Positions 1-12,167 of a stretch of DNA of 64,000 nucleotides are shown in pieces. The stretch's first letter is position 1; every line of letters starts with the position of its first letter. This stretch comes from Nothopassalora personata (Eukaryota > Ascomycota > Dothideomycetes > Mycosphaerellales > Mycosphaerellaceae): NCBI GenBank assembly GCA_033816765.1, contig CM066287.1, forward strand, positions 7,316,001 through 7,380,000. Direction: 5' to 3'. A program made the translations under genes and the position numbers. The notes below the pieces were generated by a model that saw nothing but the letters and a program-made list of their open reading frames with translations, searched no databases and was not told where the DNA came from.

Positions 1-2680
1 AAACATAGTTTTCTAGACATAAGTAATCGTTAACGGACATAAGACTAGTGTTATAATCGACTTAGGAGTAGCGGGGAATTTCATCTCCGAGTCTTTCGTA
101 AGAAGAAACGGGTTAGCTACCCTAAAGAAGAAATAGGGTTACGAGTTAATCGCGGTAAACGGATTATCGTTACCTAGCGTAGAATAGGAGACGACACTAT
201 TACTACTAGCTATCTAATAGCACTACGAGAATATTACCTTAGATGTTATTAATATAGCTAGTTATAACATAGTATTAGGTATGCCTTAGTTAAGAAAGCA
301 TAATCTAGTAATCGACTAGAGAAGAGGAGTACTTACATTTAGGGAATGCGACTACGTTATCGACATTTAGCCTACGTATCGACAGCGGACGATAGTAGAT
401 AAGGTAAAGAAATAGCTTAACGCATTCGAGCTTACGCCAACTAGAAGGATAGAAGAACTACCTTCGACTAGGATAGACACTAGCGTAGGGCCGCCGGGTT
501 ACGAAGTTACTAGTAGCAATAGAAGTAACGCACTATCGAAGGATACTAACATCTTAGAGTTAAGTATTCCTAAGGAGTATCGTAAGTAGTCGCGACTCTT
601 TAAAGAGGAAAGAGGTAAGGATGCCTTACCTAAGTACTAACTATAGAATTATAAGATAAACATTTAGCTAGGGAAAGAGCCTCTATAGGGACCCCTATAT
701 TAAATGTCTAAGAAAGAGCTATAGACCCTACGAGAATAGCTAAAGGAGAAGCTAGCTAAAGGATAGATAAGAAAATCTACCTTAAGTATAGGAACTCTAT
801 ACATGTTCGTTCTAAAAGCAAACGGGAAGTTACGACTCGTATAGGACTATAGGAAGTTAAACGAGATTACGATTAAGAACCGATACCCGCTACCTAACAT
901 CGAAGAAGTATAAGATAGATTAACCGGATCGGACTAGTACACGAAGATTAACCTACGAGATGCCTTCTATACTATACGAATAGTAGAAGGAGAAGAATAG
1001 AAAACCGCTTTTAGAATAAGATACGGACTCTACGAATTCTTAGTTATACTAATAGGATTAACTAACGCACCCGCATCCTACTAGGACCTTGTTAACGAAA
1101 CACTTAGAGACCTACTCGACGTATGCGTTATCGCCTATATAGACGACATACTAGTCTACACGAAAGGATTCCTATAGGAGTACATAAGACAAGTCTAGGA
1201 CGTATTCGAACGACTTACGCGTTTAGGATTTAAGACAGCACCCGAGAAATGCAAATTCTATAAGAAAGAAGTTAAATTCTTAGGCTTTATTATTAGTACT
1301 ATAGGGATAACAATCGACCCTACGAAGATATAGTTAATTAGAGAATAGCTAGAACTAAAAACAGTTAAGGACGTACAATTATTCCTTAGACTAGCGAACT
1401 ACAACCGGAAATTTATTAAGGACTACGTAAGGACAGTAGTACTAATAACGATGCTTACGAGGAAAGACGTTACTTAGAGATAGGGAAAGGAATAGATTAA
1501 AGTATTTAAGAAACTTAAGGAACAATGCGCTTTAGCCCCTACGCTTCGACTATTCGATAGTAGTAAGGAAGTCCACATTAAGACCGATACGTCTAATATA
1601 GTAATAGGCGCGTGTCTAACGTAGATACACGATAGGTAGAGACACCTAGTAGCCTATTACTCCCGGAAAATGACTATAGCGGAATAGAACTACGACATCT
1701 ATAATAAAGAGCTTCTAGCTATTGTTACTACTATATAACATTAGAGAGTATATATCGAGGGCCTACCGAAGTTAACGATTCTTTCTAACTATAAGAATCT
1801 TACGTACTTTACGACGACGAAAGAACTTACCCGAAGGCAAGCCCGCTAGTTGGAGCTACTAGGACAGTATAAGTTCGAAATTAAATATACTCTAGGACGA
1901 GAGAATAGCCGCGCCGACGCGCTAAGCCGAAGAAGCGACTATATAGAAGGAAAAGAACTAGTGTAACACAAAGTACTAAAGACAAACCCCGACGGAAGTC
2001 TTAGTACAAACACGAGAGAATTTAATAACATCGTACGGATACTAGGCAATAAGGACGAACAATTCCCTATATTGTAAGGAAAATACTAGGTACTAAAGGA
2101 TCGAGAAGAAGAATGCATACGATAACATTACGACGGACTAACTTATAGACACCCTAGAACTTTAAAAAAGACAATGGACCTAATACAACGCAGTTTCTTA
2201 TTCCTATAGATAAGACTTAAGGTATTACGCTACATTAGACAATACGTACACTACTAACGAAATAAGGCTACGAGACATACGAAATACAGTTACCTATAGT
2301 TTAGGACACTACCGACGAAACTATAGGACGAAGTTATAATAGACTTTATTACGAAACTCCTACCGTTAAGGGATTAAGTTACGAAATAACTATACGATAT
2401 AATACTAGTTATAATTAATAGACTTATAAAATACGCACACTTTATTCCTACATTAGAAACATATAATGTAGAGTAGCTCGGATACCTCGTACTAGATAGA
2501 CTTATCTAATACTACGGATTCCCTTAAGCATTTATAACGGATAGAGATAAGCTATTTACATTAAACTACTAGAAGACGCTTATAGGAACGATCGGAATTC
2601 AACATAAGCTATTAATAGTATACTATCCGGAAATAGACGGATAAACCGAGAGGATAAACTAAACGCTAGAATAATACCTA
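1..2680 (+). pseudogene. Ty3/gypsy pol, RIP-degraded (copy F, left part)
   Basis: Degraded polyprotein of a chromovirus-type Ty3/gypsy element. Read in frame 1 (about position 20 on), it follows the intact pol of element D from about residue 18: protease (DSG motif degraded, near 56-75), reverse transcriptase (YIDDILVY near 1136-1155), RNase H and the integrase core. Most breaks are Gln-to-stop (TAA/TAG) or Trp-to-TAG changes, the RIP pattern, with few indels. The 5' part, gag and 5' LTR lie outside the window. The reading stops at 2680, in the integrase just after the region matching QTERMNQTLEQYLR, because element O is inserted there; it resumes at 57756. Not functional. Confidence 0.9.
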
Positions 2681-2878
2681 TGTAAGGGCCGTAAGGCTAT
2701 AAGGGGATGTCGTAATGTATAGCACGCCTACGATCTTCTAATTGTAGATAAACTAAAGCTTACTTTCTTCTATCGACGCTATACGCGTCTCCTAGTATAC
2801 GTATACGCGTTACGTACGGCATGCTAAGCCGGGCATAGCCGTATTACATGTAAGGGTTAGCTATAGGCTACCCTTATA
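2681..2878 (-). repeat. O 3' LTR
   Basis: 198-bp LTR matching 57559-57755 apart from RIP-type differences. A purine-rich tract on the minus strand lies directly beside it at 2879-2893, as expected for the polypurine tract ahead of a 3' LTR. Confidence 0.88.
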
Positions 2879-3885
2879 ACTGCCTCCCCTTCTAGGCCGA
2901 GCTACCCTTAGCTCGCGGCTTTAGGAGATTTCTATATAAGTAATCTATCTACTTCTCGTAGATTCCGTTACTATGCGACCCGCCTACGGGTCTCGTACGT
3001 ATCGTTATCGTAGTATAGGTAGGTATAAAGTTATAGTTACCGGGTTAACTAACTCGAGGGTTTAAGAAGCGTACCCTCTCCCTCCTTTTCCTTCTTTTTC
3101 CCTTATACTACGTTCTCGTAGCGTACTACACCCGCACTACTAGCGATCTACTAGCTCCTCGCTAGCGACTACCTAGCGACCCGCTAGTACTACTATAGCT
3201 TTAGAGGAAGCTATCTAAGACTAGCTTCGCTAGGAGGCCCTTATAGGGGGCCTATTAGTACTACTAACACTATTATTAGTACTACGAGTATAGATGTCTA
3301 GCGCGCTCGGCGCACTAGATACGCTAGCGAAGCGTAAGTTTAGCGTACTAGGGCCGTAGACCCCTAAGTCCTTACTAGCTAGGCGCCTAGGTATAGACAT
3401 TAAGATATATATACGGTACCTCCTATACTTCGTAGCTAGTAAGTATTCGCTACGCTCTTCGCTTACGATACGCTTACTAATAGTATAGTAGACGAGTAGG
3501 ATACGTGTAATAGTGTTACTACCGGCGAGTTACTTAAGAAGTGTAGGCGCTATAGAGACATTAGGCACCCCTACGTTAGTAACACTAGCGTCGCTATCGC
3601 GTAGCTAGTAGCTTACCTACGCGCCGCTCGCGCCTAGCGCGATAAGCTTATCTAGGGGCTTAGTAACCCTATTACTAAATAAGAGTAGGATGCTCTAGAC
3701 TAGTAGTACGAGCTCTACGCCTAGCTAGGCGAGTAGATCCTAGAGGTAAGTGCTACGCCTCGCTAGCGCTCCCTACGCTCGCCGTATACGGCGTACTATC
3801 GCTCCCTATATAAATCGGCTAACCTCCTCCTAGGCTAAGAGACAGTTTTCTACCTATAAGAATAAGCGTATAGGCGACACCCGCG
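2862..3885. repeat. About 1,024-bp direct duplication X, left copy
   Basis: Near-identical to 10766-11788. It covers the last 17 bp of the O LTR, the purine tract and the first part of the antisense gene of O, and it abuts element H exactly on both sides. It is far too long for an LTR-element target duplication; see findings. Confidence 0.9.
3108..3885 (+). pseudogene. Antisense gene of element O, RIP-degraded, first copy
   Basis: One + strand frame stays readable over more than 200 codons if in-frame TAA/TAG are taken as mutated Gln. It contains stretches such as YRDIRHPYVSNTSVAIA and a Gln-rich, probably helical part (KLIQGLSNPITKQEQDALDQ with restored Gln). At 3746 the frame meets GTAAGT and resumes after CTAG at 3833, with GCTAAC just upstream, a plausible 88-bp intron. 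The gene lies opposite to gag-pol of O, just inside the 3' LTR. The family is not recognised. It is truncated by H at 3885; the second copy at 11010-12167 runs further. Confidence 0.55.
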
Positions 3886-4268
3886 TGTTATGTCTCGTTC
3901 TAGGGCTAGTCTTAAAGGAGAGATAAGTTAAGTTACGTAGCGGTATTCTTTAGAGAGGCTAAAGTAAGCTAAGCGAAGATAAATGATTAGAGTAAGAGTT
4001 ATATTCTAATTAGTGAGATAGTAACATAAGTTAAACGTATTAGAACTATAAGGGTTTCTAGCGTTCCTAAATATAAAGGAGATTCGCGGCGTAGAGCCTA
4101 TAGCTTAGTATAATTACCTTAATTAGTCCTACTAAGTATACTAATTACACTAATTAGTCCGTAAAGTAATTAGTGTCACGTACGTCTAGATAATTAGTAT
4201 CACGTGTCTCTAAGTAATTAGTGTTACGTATATCTAGTCGGGGCTACCGTTTAGACTAAACCGTAACA
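3886..4268 (-). repeat. H 3' LTR (subtype I, like D)
   Basis: 383 bp, starts TGTTATGTCTCGTT and ends CCGTAACA, close to the 382-bp LTR of D in its first half. The middle contains a different, AT-rich stretch with repeated TAATTAGTGTCACGT-like units not found in D. Confidence 0.85.
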
Positions 4269-4362
4269 CTATCCCCCTTCTAGCCTAGCTTAGTCCCTTA
4301 AGCTTACTTATAACGAACGGTATCCTCTATGTATTCACGTATAGCTTCTTCCTTTTACGATG

Positions 4363-4914
4363 CCTATCCTCTAACGCCCTTCTAGCACTATCCGTCGCCG
4401 CCGTCTCTACGAGTTTGTTAAATCCGCGGAAGAAGTTATAGTTAAGAAATGCTTAACGTGTAAAAAGTATAGTCGCGTGTATAAAGTGCACATTCGTTCC
4501 GGGAAGTATAGTAAGTATCTTCGTCGCGGCTAAAGGTGCGATGTAAGAGTAACTTAGTTGGAGTTTAAGAGGTTAGTAGAGGAGAAGGCTCGTCTTCGTT
4601 AGAAAATCTAGGAGTCTCGGTCCGCTTAGGAGGAGGCGATACGGGTTTATAAGAAGGCTCTCGAGGACCTAAAGATTGCTCGCGCGCGCGAGGAGCGCTT
4701 ACGTTAGTAGATAGATCTAGTGGATCGTCGCGCCGAGGAGTCGATTTCCGTCGAGGAAAGGGAGATCGAGGAGTAGGAGATAGAAGAGGCTTCTTTACTT
4801 CCTTCGGATATCCCTTATAAGGGTCTAGCTCTTAACTTATTACTAGGTACATAGGGTACTATTAAGGGTCTCGGTAACGAGTTCTAGGAGGTGCCCGAAC
4901 TACTTTCCGCGGGT
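4363..4914 (+). pseudogene. Antisense zinc-cluster/coiled-coil gene of H, RIP-degraded
   Basis: Counterpart of the intact genes at 15050-15589 (D) and 47858-48418 (E). The + strand frame from the ATG at 4363 reads a basic N-terminus, then a cysteine-cluster region where several Cys codons have become Tyr (CLTCKKYSRVYKVHIRSGKY), a DVRVT motif and a long charged coiled coil, ending at TAA near 4914. Stops inside are TAG/TAA from Gln or Trp. It sits about 95 bp inside the 3' LTR and is convergent with H pol, leaving only a few bases between the two. Known of the family: nothing certain; the Zn2Cys6-like reading is taken from E. Confidence 0.75.
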
Positions 4915-4924
4915 TAACTTATAG

Positions 4925-7900
4925 GTCTTTATTTTTCTTATAGTATTCTCGGATCTTTTATTAACAGTTTTGTAGGTTCTGTTTTAGTTCCTAGGTATTT
5001 TCTAATTTGTCGTATCGTTTCTATTTAATAAGCTATCGCTAACCTTTCTTATCTAGGATTCTTTCGACTTCGAATTCGTTTTCTACTTCCGGCTCGAAAT
5101 GGAAGCTCTCCTAGTAGGGTGTTTCGGCGTCCGCGGGTTCCAACTTAGAAATATAGAAGACTAGATAGATTTTCGCGTCGGGTAGTAGTCGTAGGCGGTA
5201 GTTAACTAGCCCTATAACTTTATCGATAAAAAATAGTCCGACCTTAACATAATCTAGTTTCTTAGTCTATCTTCTTGTTCTTAAGTTTTTTTATAAGGAG
5301 ATAGACCTTATCCCCCTCTTTTAGTAGAGGTGCCATTTTTCTCGTGTCTTGCCGTTATTAAGACAGTTTATATTATACATCTTCGATCGCCTTACGTGTT
5401 TCTTTATGCACTTCCTTAAGAGTGTCCGTCGTTACGATCGCTCTTTCGGCTTATAGATAGGATCTAGGTGTTCCGAATAGGTTAGGATCTTTCCTAAAGT
5501 TCGCATAAAATAGTGTCGTTAAAGTTATCTCTAATTTATAGTTATTTAGTGCGATCTATACTATTGGTAGTAATAAAACCTAGTTGTCTTATACGTAGTT
5601 AATGTAGTGTCGTAGGTATTGTTCTAGCGTCTAATTTATCCTCTCGGTTTATCCGTCTATTTCTAGATAATATGCCGTTAATAGCTTATGTTTAATTCCG
5701 ATCGTTCCTATAAGCGTTTTCTAGTAATTCAATATAAATAACTTATCTCTATCCGTTATAAACGCTTAAGGGAATCCGTAGTATTGGATAAGTCTATCTA
5801 GTACGAGGTATCCGAGCTACTCTACATTATATGTCTCTAATGTAGGAATGAAGTATACGTACTTTATAAGTCTATTAACTATAACTAATACTATATCGTA
5901 TAGTTGTTTCGTAACTTAGTCTCTTAACGGTAGGAGTTTCGTAATAAAGTCTATTATAACTTCGTCCTATAGTTTTGTTAGTAGTGTCCTAAACTGTAGG
6001 TAACCGTATTTTGTATGTCTCGTAGCCTTGTTTCGTTAATAGTGTACGCATTACTTAATATAGCGTAATACCTTTTGCCTTATCTATAGGAATAAGAAGC
6101 TACGCTATATTAGGTCTATTGTTTTCGAAGTTCTAGGGTACCTATATGTTAGTCCGTCATGATGTTATCGTATGCATTCTTCTTCTCGATCCTTAGGTAC
6201 TTAGTATTTCCCTTACGATATAGGGAATTGTTCGTCCTTATCGCCTAGTATCCGTACGATGTTATTAAATTCTCTCGTGTTTGTACTAAGACTTCCGTCG
6301 GGGTTTGTCTTTAATATTTTGTGTTACACTAGTTCTTTTCCTTCTATATAGTCGCTTCTTTAGCTTAGCGCGTCGGCGCGGCTATTCTCTCGTCCTAGAG
6401 TATATTTAATTTCGAACTTATACTGTCCTAGTAGCTCCAACTAGCGGGCTTGCCTTCGGGTAAGTTCTTTCGTCGTCGTAAAGTACGTAAGATTCTTATA
6501 GTTAGAAAGAATCGTTAACTTCGGTAGGCCCTCGATATATACTCTCTAATGTTATATAGTAGTAACAATAGCTAGAAGCTCTTTATTATAGATGTCGTAG
6601 TTCTATTCCGCTATAGTCATTTTCCGGGAGTAATAGGCTACTAGGTGTCTCTACCTATCGTGTATCTACGTTAGACACGCGCCTATTACTATATTAGACG
6701 TATCGGTCTTAATGTGGACTTCCTTACTACTATCGAATAGTCGAAGCGTAGGGGCTAAAGCGCATTGTTCCTTAAGTTTCTTAAATACTTTAATCTATTC
6801 CTTTCCCTATCTCTAAGTAACGTCTTTCCTCGTAAGCATCGTTATTAGTACTACTGTCCTTACGTAGTCCTTAATAAATTTCCGGTTGTAGTTCGCTAGT
6901 CTAAGGAATAATTGTACGTCCTTAACTGTTTTTAGTTCTAGCTATTCTCTAATTAACTATATCTTCGTAGGGTCGATTGTTATCCCTATAGTACTAATAA
7001 TAAAGCCTAAGAATTTAACTTCTTTCTTATAGAATTTGCATTTCTCGGGTGCTGTCTTAAATCCTAAACGCGTAAGTCGTTCGAATACGTCCTAGACTTG
7101 TCTTATGTACTCCTATAGGAATCCTTTCGTGTAGACTAGTATGTCGTCTATATAGGCGATAACGCATACGTCGAGTAGGTCTCTAAGTGTTTCGTTAACA
7201 AGGTCCTAGTAGGATGCGGGTGCGTTAGTTAATCCTATTAGTATAACTAAGAATTCGTAGAGTCCGTATCTTATTCTAAAAGCGGTTTTCTATTCTTCTC
7301 CTTCTACTATTCGTATAGTATAGAAGGCATCTCGTAGGTTAATCTTCGTGTACTAGTCCGATCCGGTTAATCTATCTTATACTTCTTCGATGTTAGGTAG
7401 CGGGTATCGGTTCTTAATCGTAATCTCGTTTAACTTCCTATAGTCCTATACGAGTCGTAACTTCCCGTTTGCTTTTAGAACGAACATGTATAGAGTTCCT
7501 ATACTTAAGGTAGATTTTCTTATCTATCCTTTAGCTAGCTTCTCCTTTAGCTATTCTCGTAGGGTCTATAGCTCTTTCTTAGACATTTAATATAGGGGTC
7601 CCTATAGAGGCTCTTTCCCTAGCTAAATGTTTATCTTATAATTCTATAGTTAGTACTTAGGTAAGGCATCCTTACCTCTTTCCTCTTTAAAGAGTCGCGA
7701 CTACTTACGATACTCCTTAGGAATACTTAACTCTAAGATGTTAGTATCCTTCGATAGTGCGTTACTTCTATCGCTACTAGTAACTTCGTAACCCGGCGGC
7801 CCTACGCTAGTGTCTATCCTAGTCGAAGGTAGTTCTTCTATCCTTCTATTCGGCGTAAGCTATATTCTATTTAGCTATCTCTTTACCTTATCTACTAGCG

Positions 7901-8342
7901 AACGCTGCCGCTACGTAGGCTAAATGTCGATAACGTAGTCGCATTCCCTAAATGTAAGTACTCCTCTTCTCTAGTCGATTGCTAGGCTATGCTTTCTTAA
8001 CTAAGGCATACCTAGTACGATGTTATAACTAGCTATGTTAGTAATATCTAAGATAATCTCCTCGTAGTACCGTTAGATAGTAAGTAGTAGCGGTATCGTC
8101 TCGCGCTCTATACTAGGTAAGGATAATCCGTCTACCGCGATTAATTTATAACCCTCTTTCTTCTTATAGGTAGCGATCCTATGTCTTATAATAAATGATT
8201 CGGAGGTAAAGTTCCCGCTTACTCTAGAATCTATTATAGCATCTATCTTATGCCCGTTAACGATAATTTTAGTTTAAAATACTATTATCGTTAGTAATGC
8301 TTAAGCCTTTCCTATATTACATAACTCCCTTTAGTCGCTTAT
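4925..8342 (-). pseudogene. H pol, RIP-degraded
   Basis: Minus-strand polyprotein matching D pol from its start (ATG changed to ATA at 8342-8340) to its chromodomain: protease, reverse transcriptase with YIDDI near 7160-7140, RNase H, HHCC zinc finger, integrase core and C-terminal chromodomain near 5060-5090. Many TAA/TAG stops. It lacks the tRNA-like and hairpin segment that D has after pol, so the antisense gene and pol are nearly adjacent tail to tail. Confidence 0.88.
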
Positions 8343-10341
8343 TCCTAAGGAGTCGATCCTTTTCCCTATTCGTATATAGAACGTCGTGCTTCGTGTCTCG
8401 AGGCCTCCGCTTAAACCTAGCGCGAGCCTTTCTATATCTACACCTATATTCGGTAACGTTCCTAGATCTTCTACGTTTCTAAGTAGAGTGCGCGTGCGTA
8501 TTATACTACGTTACGTAATTTATTCGATATAAATGTTCCTAACGGTATAAGATATCCGGTTCTTATTATTCGGCTCCCTATCTGTAGTCGTTCTATAATA
8601 GCGGTTACTAGATTCTCGGTTGTTTCTATAAGTAGGTATCTCTAGGCTATGCCTCGTAGGGTGTTGAGTATCTTATTAAACTTAATAGAGTGTAGCATCC
8701 TTCGTCCGTCTATCTTAGGTAGGAATTCCTCGTGCCTTCTTTATAGGTATACGATTATGTTATATAGTTTCTTAGGTACATTAATCGTAAAGGTTAGTTA
8801 TTTATTGTCGTCGTTAGTGTCGCTCTCTTCTCCTTCGGAGGAATCTTCTTCGCTTAATTCTTCCGGATCCTAATCTTCTTCGATAGTATCTAGCCCGGTA
8901 GTTTCTTAACTTTCTTCCTATGGTTCCGGTAACTATAATCCGTTCTATCCTAGGTCTTAGTTTTCTTTATCGCTTTTATCGTTATTAAAGTAGGATTTAT
9001 CGATGTCTACTTCTCGGAGCGTAGCATTTTGCCTATACGTTACTCCTAAGGTTCCTCTCGGTTATTAAGGCTAATACCCTACGCTTAACTTCGCGGCGTA
9101 GTAGACTTAACACGAGTCTTAGTAATAGAATCGCTAATAAAGGCTTCTATAACCATTTCGAGACTCGGATTCGATCTCGTAGTCGACTCTTCGTGTTATT
9201 ATATTAAACTGTCGTAGTTAGTTCTTCGTATTAAATAGAATAACTACTATTTAGTACCTATAGTATCCTCCTCGTCCTTCTAAGGGGTCTAGGAGAGGCG
9301 TCGTGCTTCTATTACTAGCTCTCTCCCCTACTCTCCGAGTATAGTCGGTATCTCCTTAAGATCTAACGCTACTCTTAGATTTACTAGTTCGGGGTTGCAT
9401 TATGTTAAACTGTTCGCGGCGCACTATATTCTTACCGCGGCAGTCCCTTACTAGGTAGCTAGGTTTACTACATCCGTAGTAAGTTCGTATTTCTTTCGAA
9501 CTCCGGGATGCTCTATTCCCGTTACTATTCCTAATCTTACGACCCTTCTCGGTAACGTCGAGTTCCATTAGCTATAGTCCGTAGTACGGTTTGTCCCTAG
9601 GCTTATTATTATAGTTATTGTAGAAGCCTCTATTACGGTTGTTATAGCCTAGTATGTATCTAGCCTTTCCGGATACCTTAGAATCGTATCGTCGTTCTAT
9701 AGCTCTCTCGTAGAGCTTATCGTTAAGATTAATCGTAACTCTAACGAGGTCGCCTAAGCTATCGATCTTCCGACCGTCCCTTATTAACTCGTCCTTAATA
9801 TACTCCTTTAGTTCTCTCCGGTACATAACTTAAAGTGCTTCGTCGTCCTAATCGGTAAGTTGCGCGTATTCCTAGAATTTAGTAGTATATTCGGTAGTAG
9901 ATGTCTTCTAGGTTAAATGCTAAATAACACGAACGGCAGTAGTAATCTTATTAGAGATACTAAAGACGCTCTTTATAGTATACTTAAGATAGTTATATAA
10001 CCTAAAGATTCCGTCGGTATTGTCTTCTCCGTTACTATCTAGGTATTTCCTAAGGAATAGTTTAACCTAATGTTATGCTCGTCCTCTTAAAAAGGTAGTA
10101 GTAAAGATAGGCTTAAGGTTCTTAGGTATAGAGTTAAATAAGAAGTACATGTCTATCTAAGAGACCTAAGTGTTAAACTTGTCTCGGTCGCTATAGTAGT
10201 ATTCTAGCTTACTAACCTTAAGGGTATCGTTGCCTATATAAGTAGCTAAGGCATTAATAGCATCGTTCGCGGTCTAAGGTCGTCGGGCTCTACTTACTTT
10301 ACTAGGGGCGGGTGTTCCCCGTTCACTCTATCGGTCTCCTA
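8339..10341 (-). pseudogene. H gag, RIP-degraded
   Basis: Counterpart of D gag: capsid-like retrotransposon gag domain (about 10200-9560), nucleocapsid zinc knuckle degraded near 9420-9470 and the acidic C-terminal region near 8820-8880. Fragments without stops survive at 9572-9826 and 9356-9568. The overlap with the pol start is still recognisable at 8339-8342. Not functional. Confidence 0.85.
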
Positions 10342-10361
10342 TCATAGAGGGCGTTTAAAGC

Positions 10362-10765
10362 TATTAGGTTTAGTATAACCTAATAATATTATAAGTTAAG
10401 AAGACAAGCTTAATCGGGTTTATTCTCGGGCCGATAGGAAGTCGAGGGAGAGTAATAAAGTAGTAGCTATCTTATCTTATAAAGACTAAGTAGCAGTAAG
10501 GTAGAGGTTAGGTTATAGTGTATTCTAAACAGTAATATTAAACAGTAAGTTGAACGCTTCGAAACTATAAGGGGTTCTTAGCGTTCCTAAATATAAAGGA
10601 GATTCGTAGATCTCGGTAATTAGTCTAATTATTCTAAGTATAAGTAGTCTAATTAGTCTAAGTATAAGTAGTCTAATCGCTCTAAGTCTAAGCGCTCGGG
10701 TAGGATGAGTTACGTATTTGTCTTATCGTTATAATTCTAGGGTCTATAGGAATCATTCCGTAACA
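10362..10765 (-). repeat. H 5' LTR (subtype II)
   Basis: About 404 bp, ending CCGTAACA at 10765. Its first 200 bp (TATTAGGTTTAG...) differ from the LTR at 3886-4268 but match the LTRs at 58427-58815 and 59528-59990 in reverse complement. The inner neighbour AGGGCGTTTAAAG equals the primer-site region of D, so this is the gag-proximal LTR. Confidence 0.82.
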
Positions 10766-11788
10766 TATAGGCTACCCTTATAACTGCCTCCCCTTCTAGG
10801 ACGAGCTACCCTTAGCTCGCGGCTTTAGGAGGCTTCTATATAAGTAATCTATCTACTTCTCGTAGATTCCGTTACTATACGACCCGCCTACAGGTCTCGT
10901 ACGTCTCGTTATCGTAGTGTAGGTAGGTATAAAGTTATAGTTACCGGGTTAACTAACTCGAGGGTTTAAGAAGCGTACCTTCTCCCTCCTTTTCCTTCTT
11001 TTCCCTTTTACTACGTTCTCGTAGCGCACTACACACGTACTACTAGCGATCTACTAGCTCCTCGCTAGCGACTATCTAGCGACCCGCTAGTACTACTATA
11101 GCTTTAGAGGAAGCTATCTAAGACTAGCTTCGCTAGGAGGCCCTTATAGGGGGCCTATTAGTACTACTAACACTATTACTAGTACTACGAGTATAGATGT
11201 CTAGCGCGCTCGGCGTACTAGATACGCTAGCGAAGCGTAAGTTTAGCGTACTAGGGCCGTAGACCCCTAAGTCCTTACTAGCTAGGCGCCTAGGTATAGA
11301 CATTAAGATATATATACGTTACCTCCTATACTTCGTAGCTAGTAAGTATTCGCTACGCTCTTCGCTTACGATACGCTTACTAATAGTATAGTAGACGAGT
11401 AGGATACGTGTAATAGTATTACTACCGGCGAGTTACTTAAGAAGTGTAGGCGCTATAGAGACATTAGGTACCTCTACGTTAGTAAGACTAGCGTCGCTAT
11501 CGCGTAGCTAGTAGCTCGCCTACGCGCCGCTCGCGCTTAGCGCGATAAGCTTATCTAGGGGCTTAGTAACCCTATTACTAAGTAAGAGTAGGATGCTCTA
11601 GACTAGTAGTACGAGCTCTACGCCTAGCTAGGCGAGTAGATCCTAGAGGTAAGTGCTACGCCTCGCTAGCGCTCCCTACGCTCGCCGTATACGGCGTACT
11701 ATCGCTCCCTATATAAATCGGCTAACCTCCTCCTAGGCTAAGAGATAGTTTAGTACCTATAAGAATAAGCGTATAGGCGATACCCGCG
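10766..11788. repeat. Direct duplication X, right copy
   Basis: 1,023 bp matching 2862-3885. It begins exactly at the outer end of the H 5' LTR, inside what would be the last 17 bp of the O LTR, and ends where the left copy meets the other H LTR; beyond it O sequence continues unduplicated. Confidence 0.9.
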
Positions 11789-12167
11789 TACGCTTTGCCG
11801 GCGCCTTTACTACTACTACCCCCTCCTCCGCCGCCGCTACTACGTCCGTAGTTCTATAGTAAGAGTAGAATAGGGCCCTTAATAGGCTCTTCGAGCTCGG
11901 CCGTGCGGTAAGTAATATACGTGTCGTATACGTGTCCTATACTAACCGTAGTTATAGTTGCTATAGGCTAGAAACATTAATACTACTACGGCCGATAGGG
12001 CCTTCTTACTACTAGCCCTACGGGGCGAGTATAATAAGGAGGATAATAAGGATAATAATAACGAGTAATCGCGCGCTCCACGTATATTAGCCGCCTACTA
12101 CGCGCCTATCTTCTATCTACGTAGCGCCGTAGCGCGCCCTATAAGAGTTTATTTTTAAAATAAATAC
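11010..12167 (+). pseudogene. Antisense gene of element O, RIP-degraded, longer copy
   Basis: Same gene as 3108-3885 but running further. Two apparent introns: 11649-11736 (GTAAGT, GCTAAC, CTAG) and 11908-11951 (GTAAGT, ACTAAC, GTAG). Between them the frame reads through a Thr/Ser/Ala-rich stretch to EQNRALNRLFELGRA with Gln stops only; after the second intron it becomes Gln-rich (repeats of GTATAATAAGGAGG-type codons read as Gln and Gly). Element C interrupts the sequence at 12168 and the last 311 bp reappear at 51881-52191. The splice signals match fungal consensus, but the gene family is unknown to me. Confidence 0.55.
11856..12167. repeat. 312-bp direct duplication Y, left copy
   Basis: Near-identical to 51881-52191. 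The two copies abut the two outer ends of element C exactly, in the same way as X abuts H. Confidence 0.88.

Larger units (their letters stand above)
3886..10765 (-). mobile_element. RIP-degraded Ty3/gypsy element H (same family as D and F)
   Basis: Order on the minus strand: LTR (10362-10765), gag, pol, then a + strand gene, a purine tract and LTR (3886-4268). Gag, pol and the antisense gene align along their length with intact element D; nearly all differences are TpG/CpA to TpA. The two LTRs share only their 3' portions (the part around 4050-4100 and 10580-10620), so they come from different LTR subtypes. No matching 5-bp TSD is present (CCGCG on the left, TATAG on the right). This suggests the copy is a recombinant. 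Confidence 0.85.

Noticed and set aside
2862..11788. A 1-kb target-site duplication made on insertion of H
   Set aside because: Gypsy integrases make 4-6 bp duplications, and the H LTRs are of two subtypes, which fits recombination.
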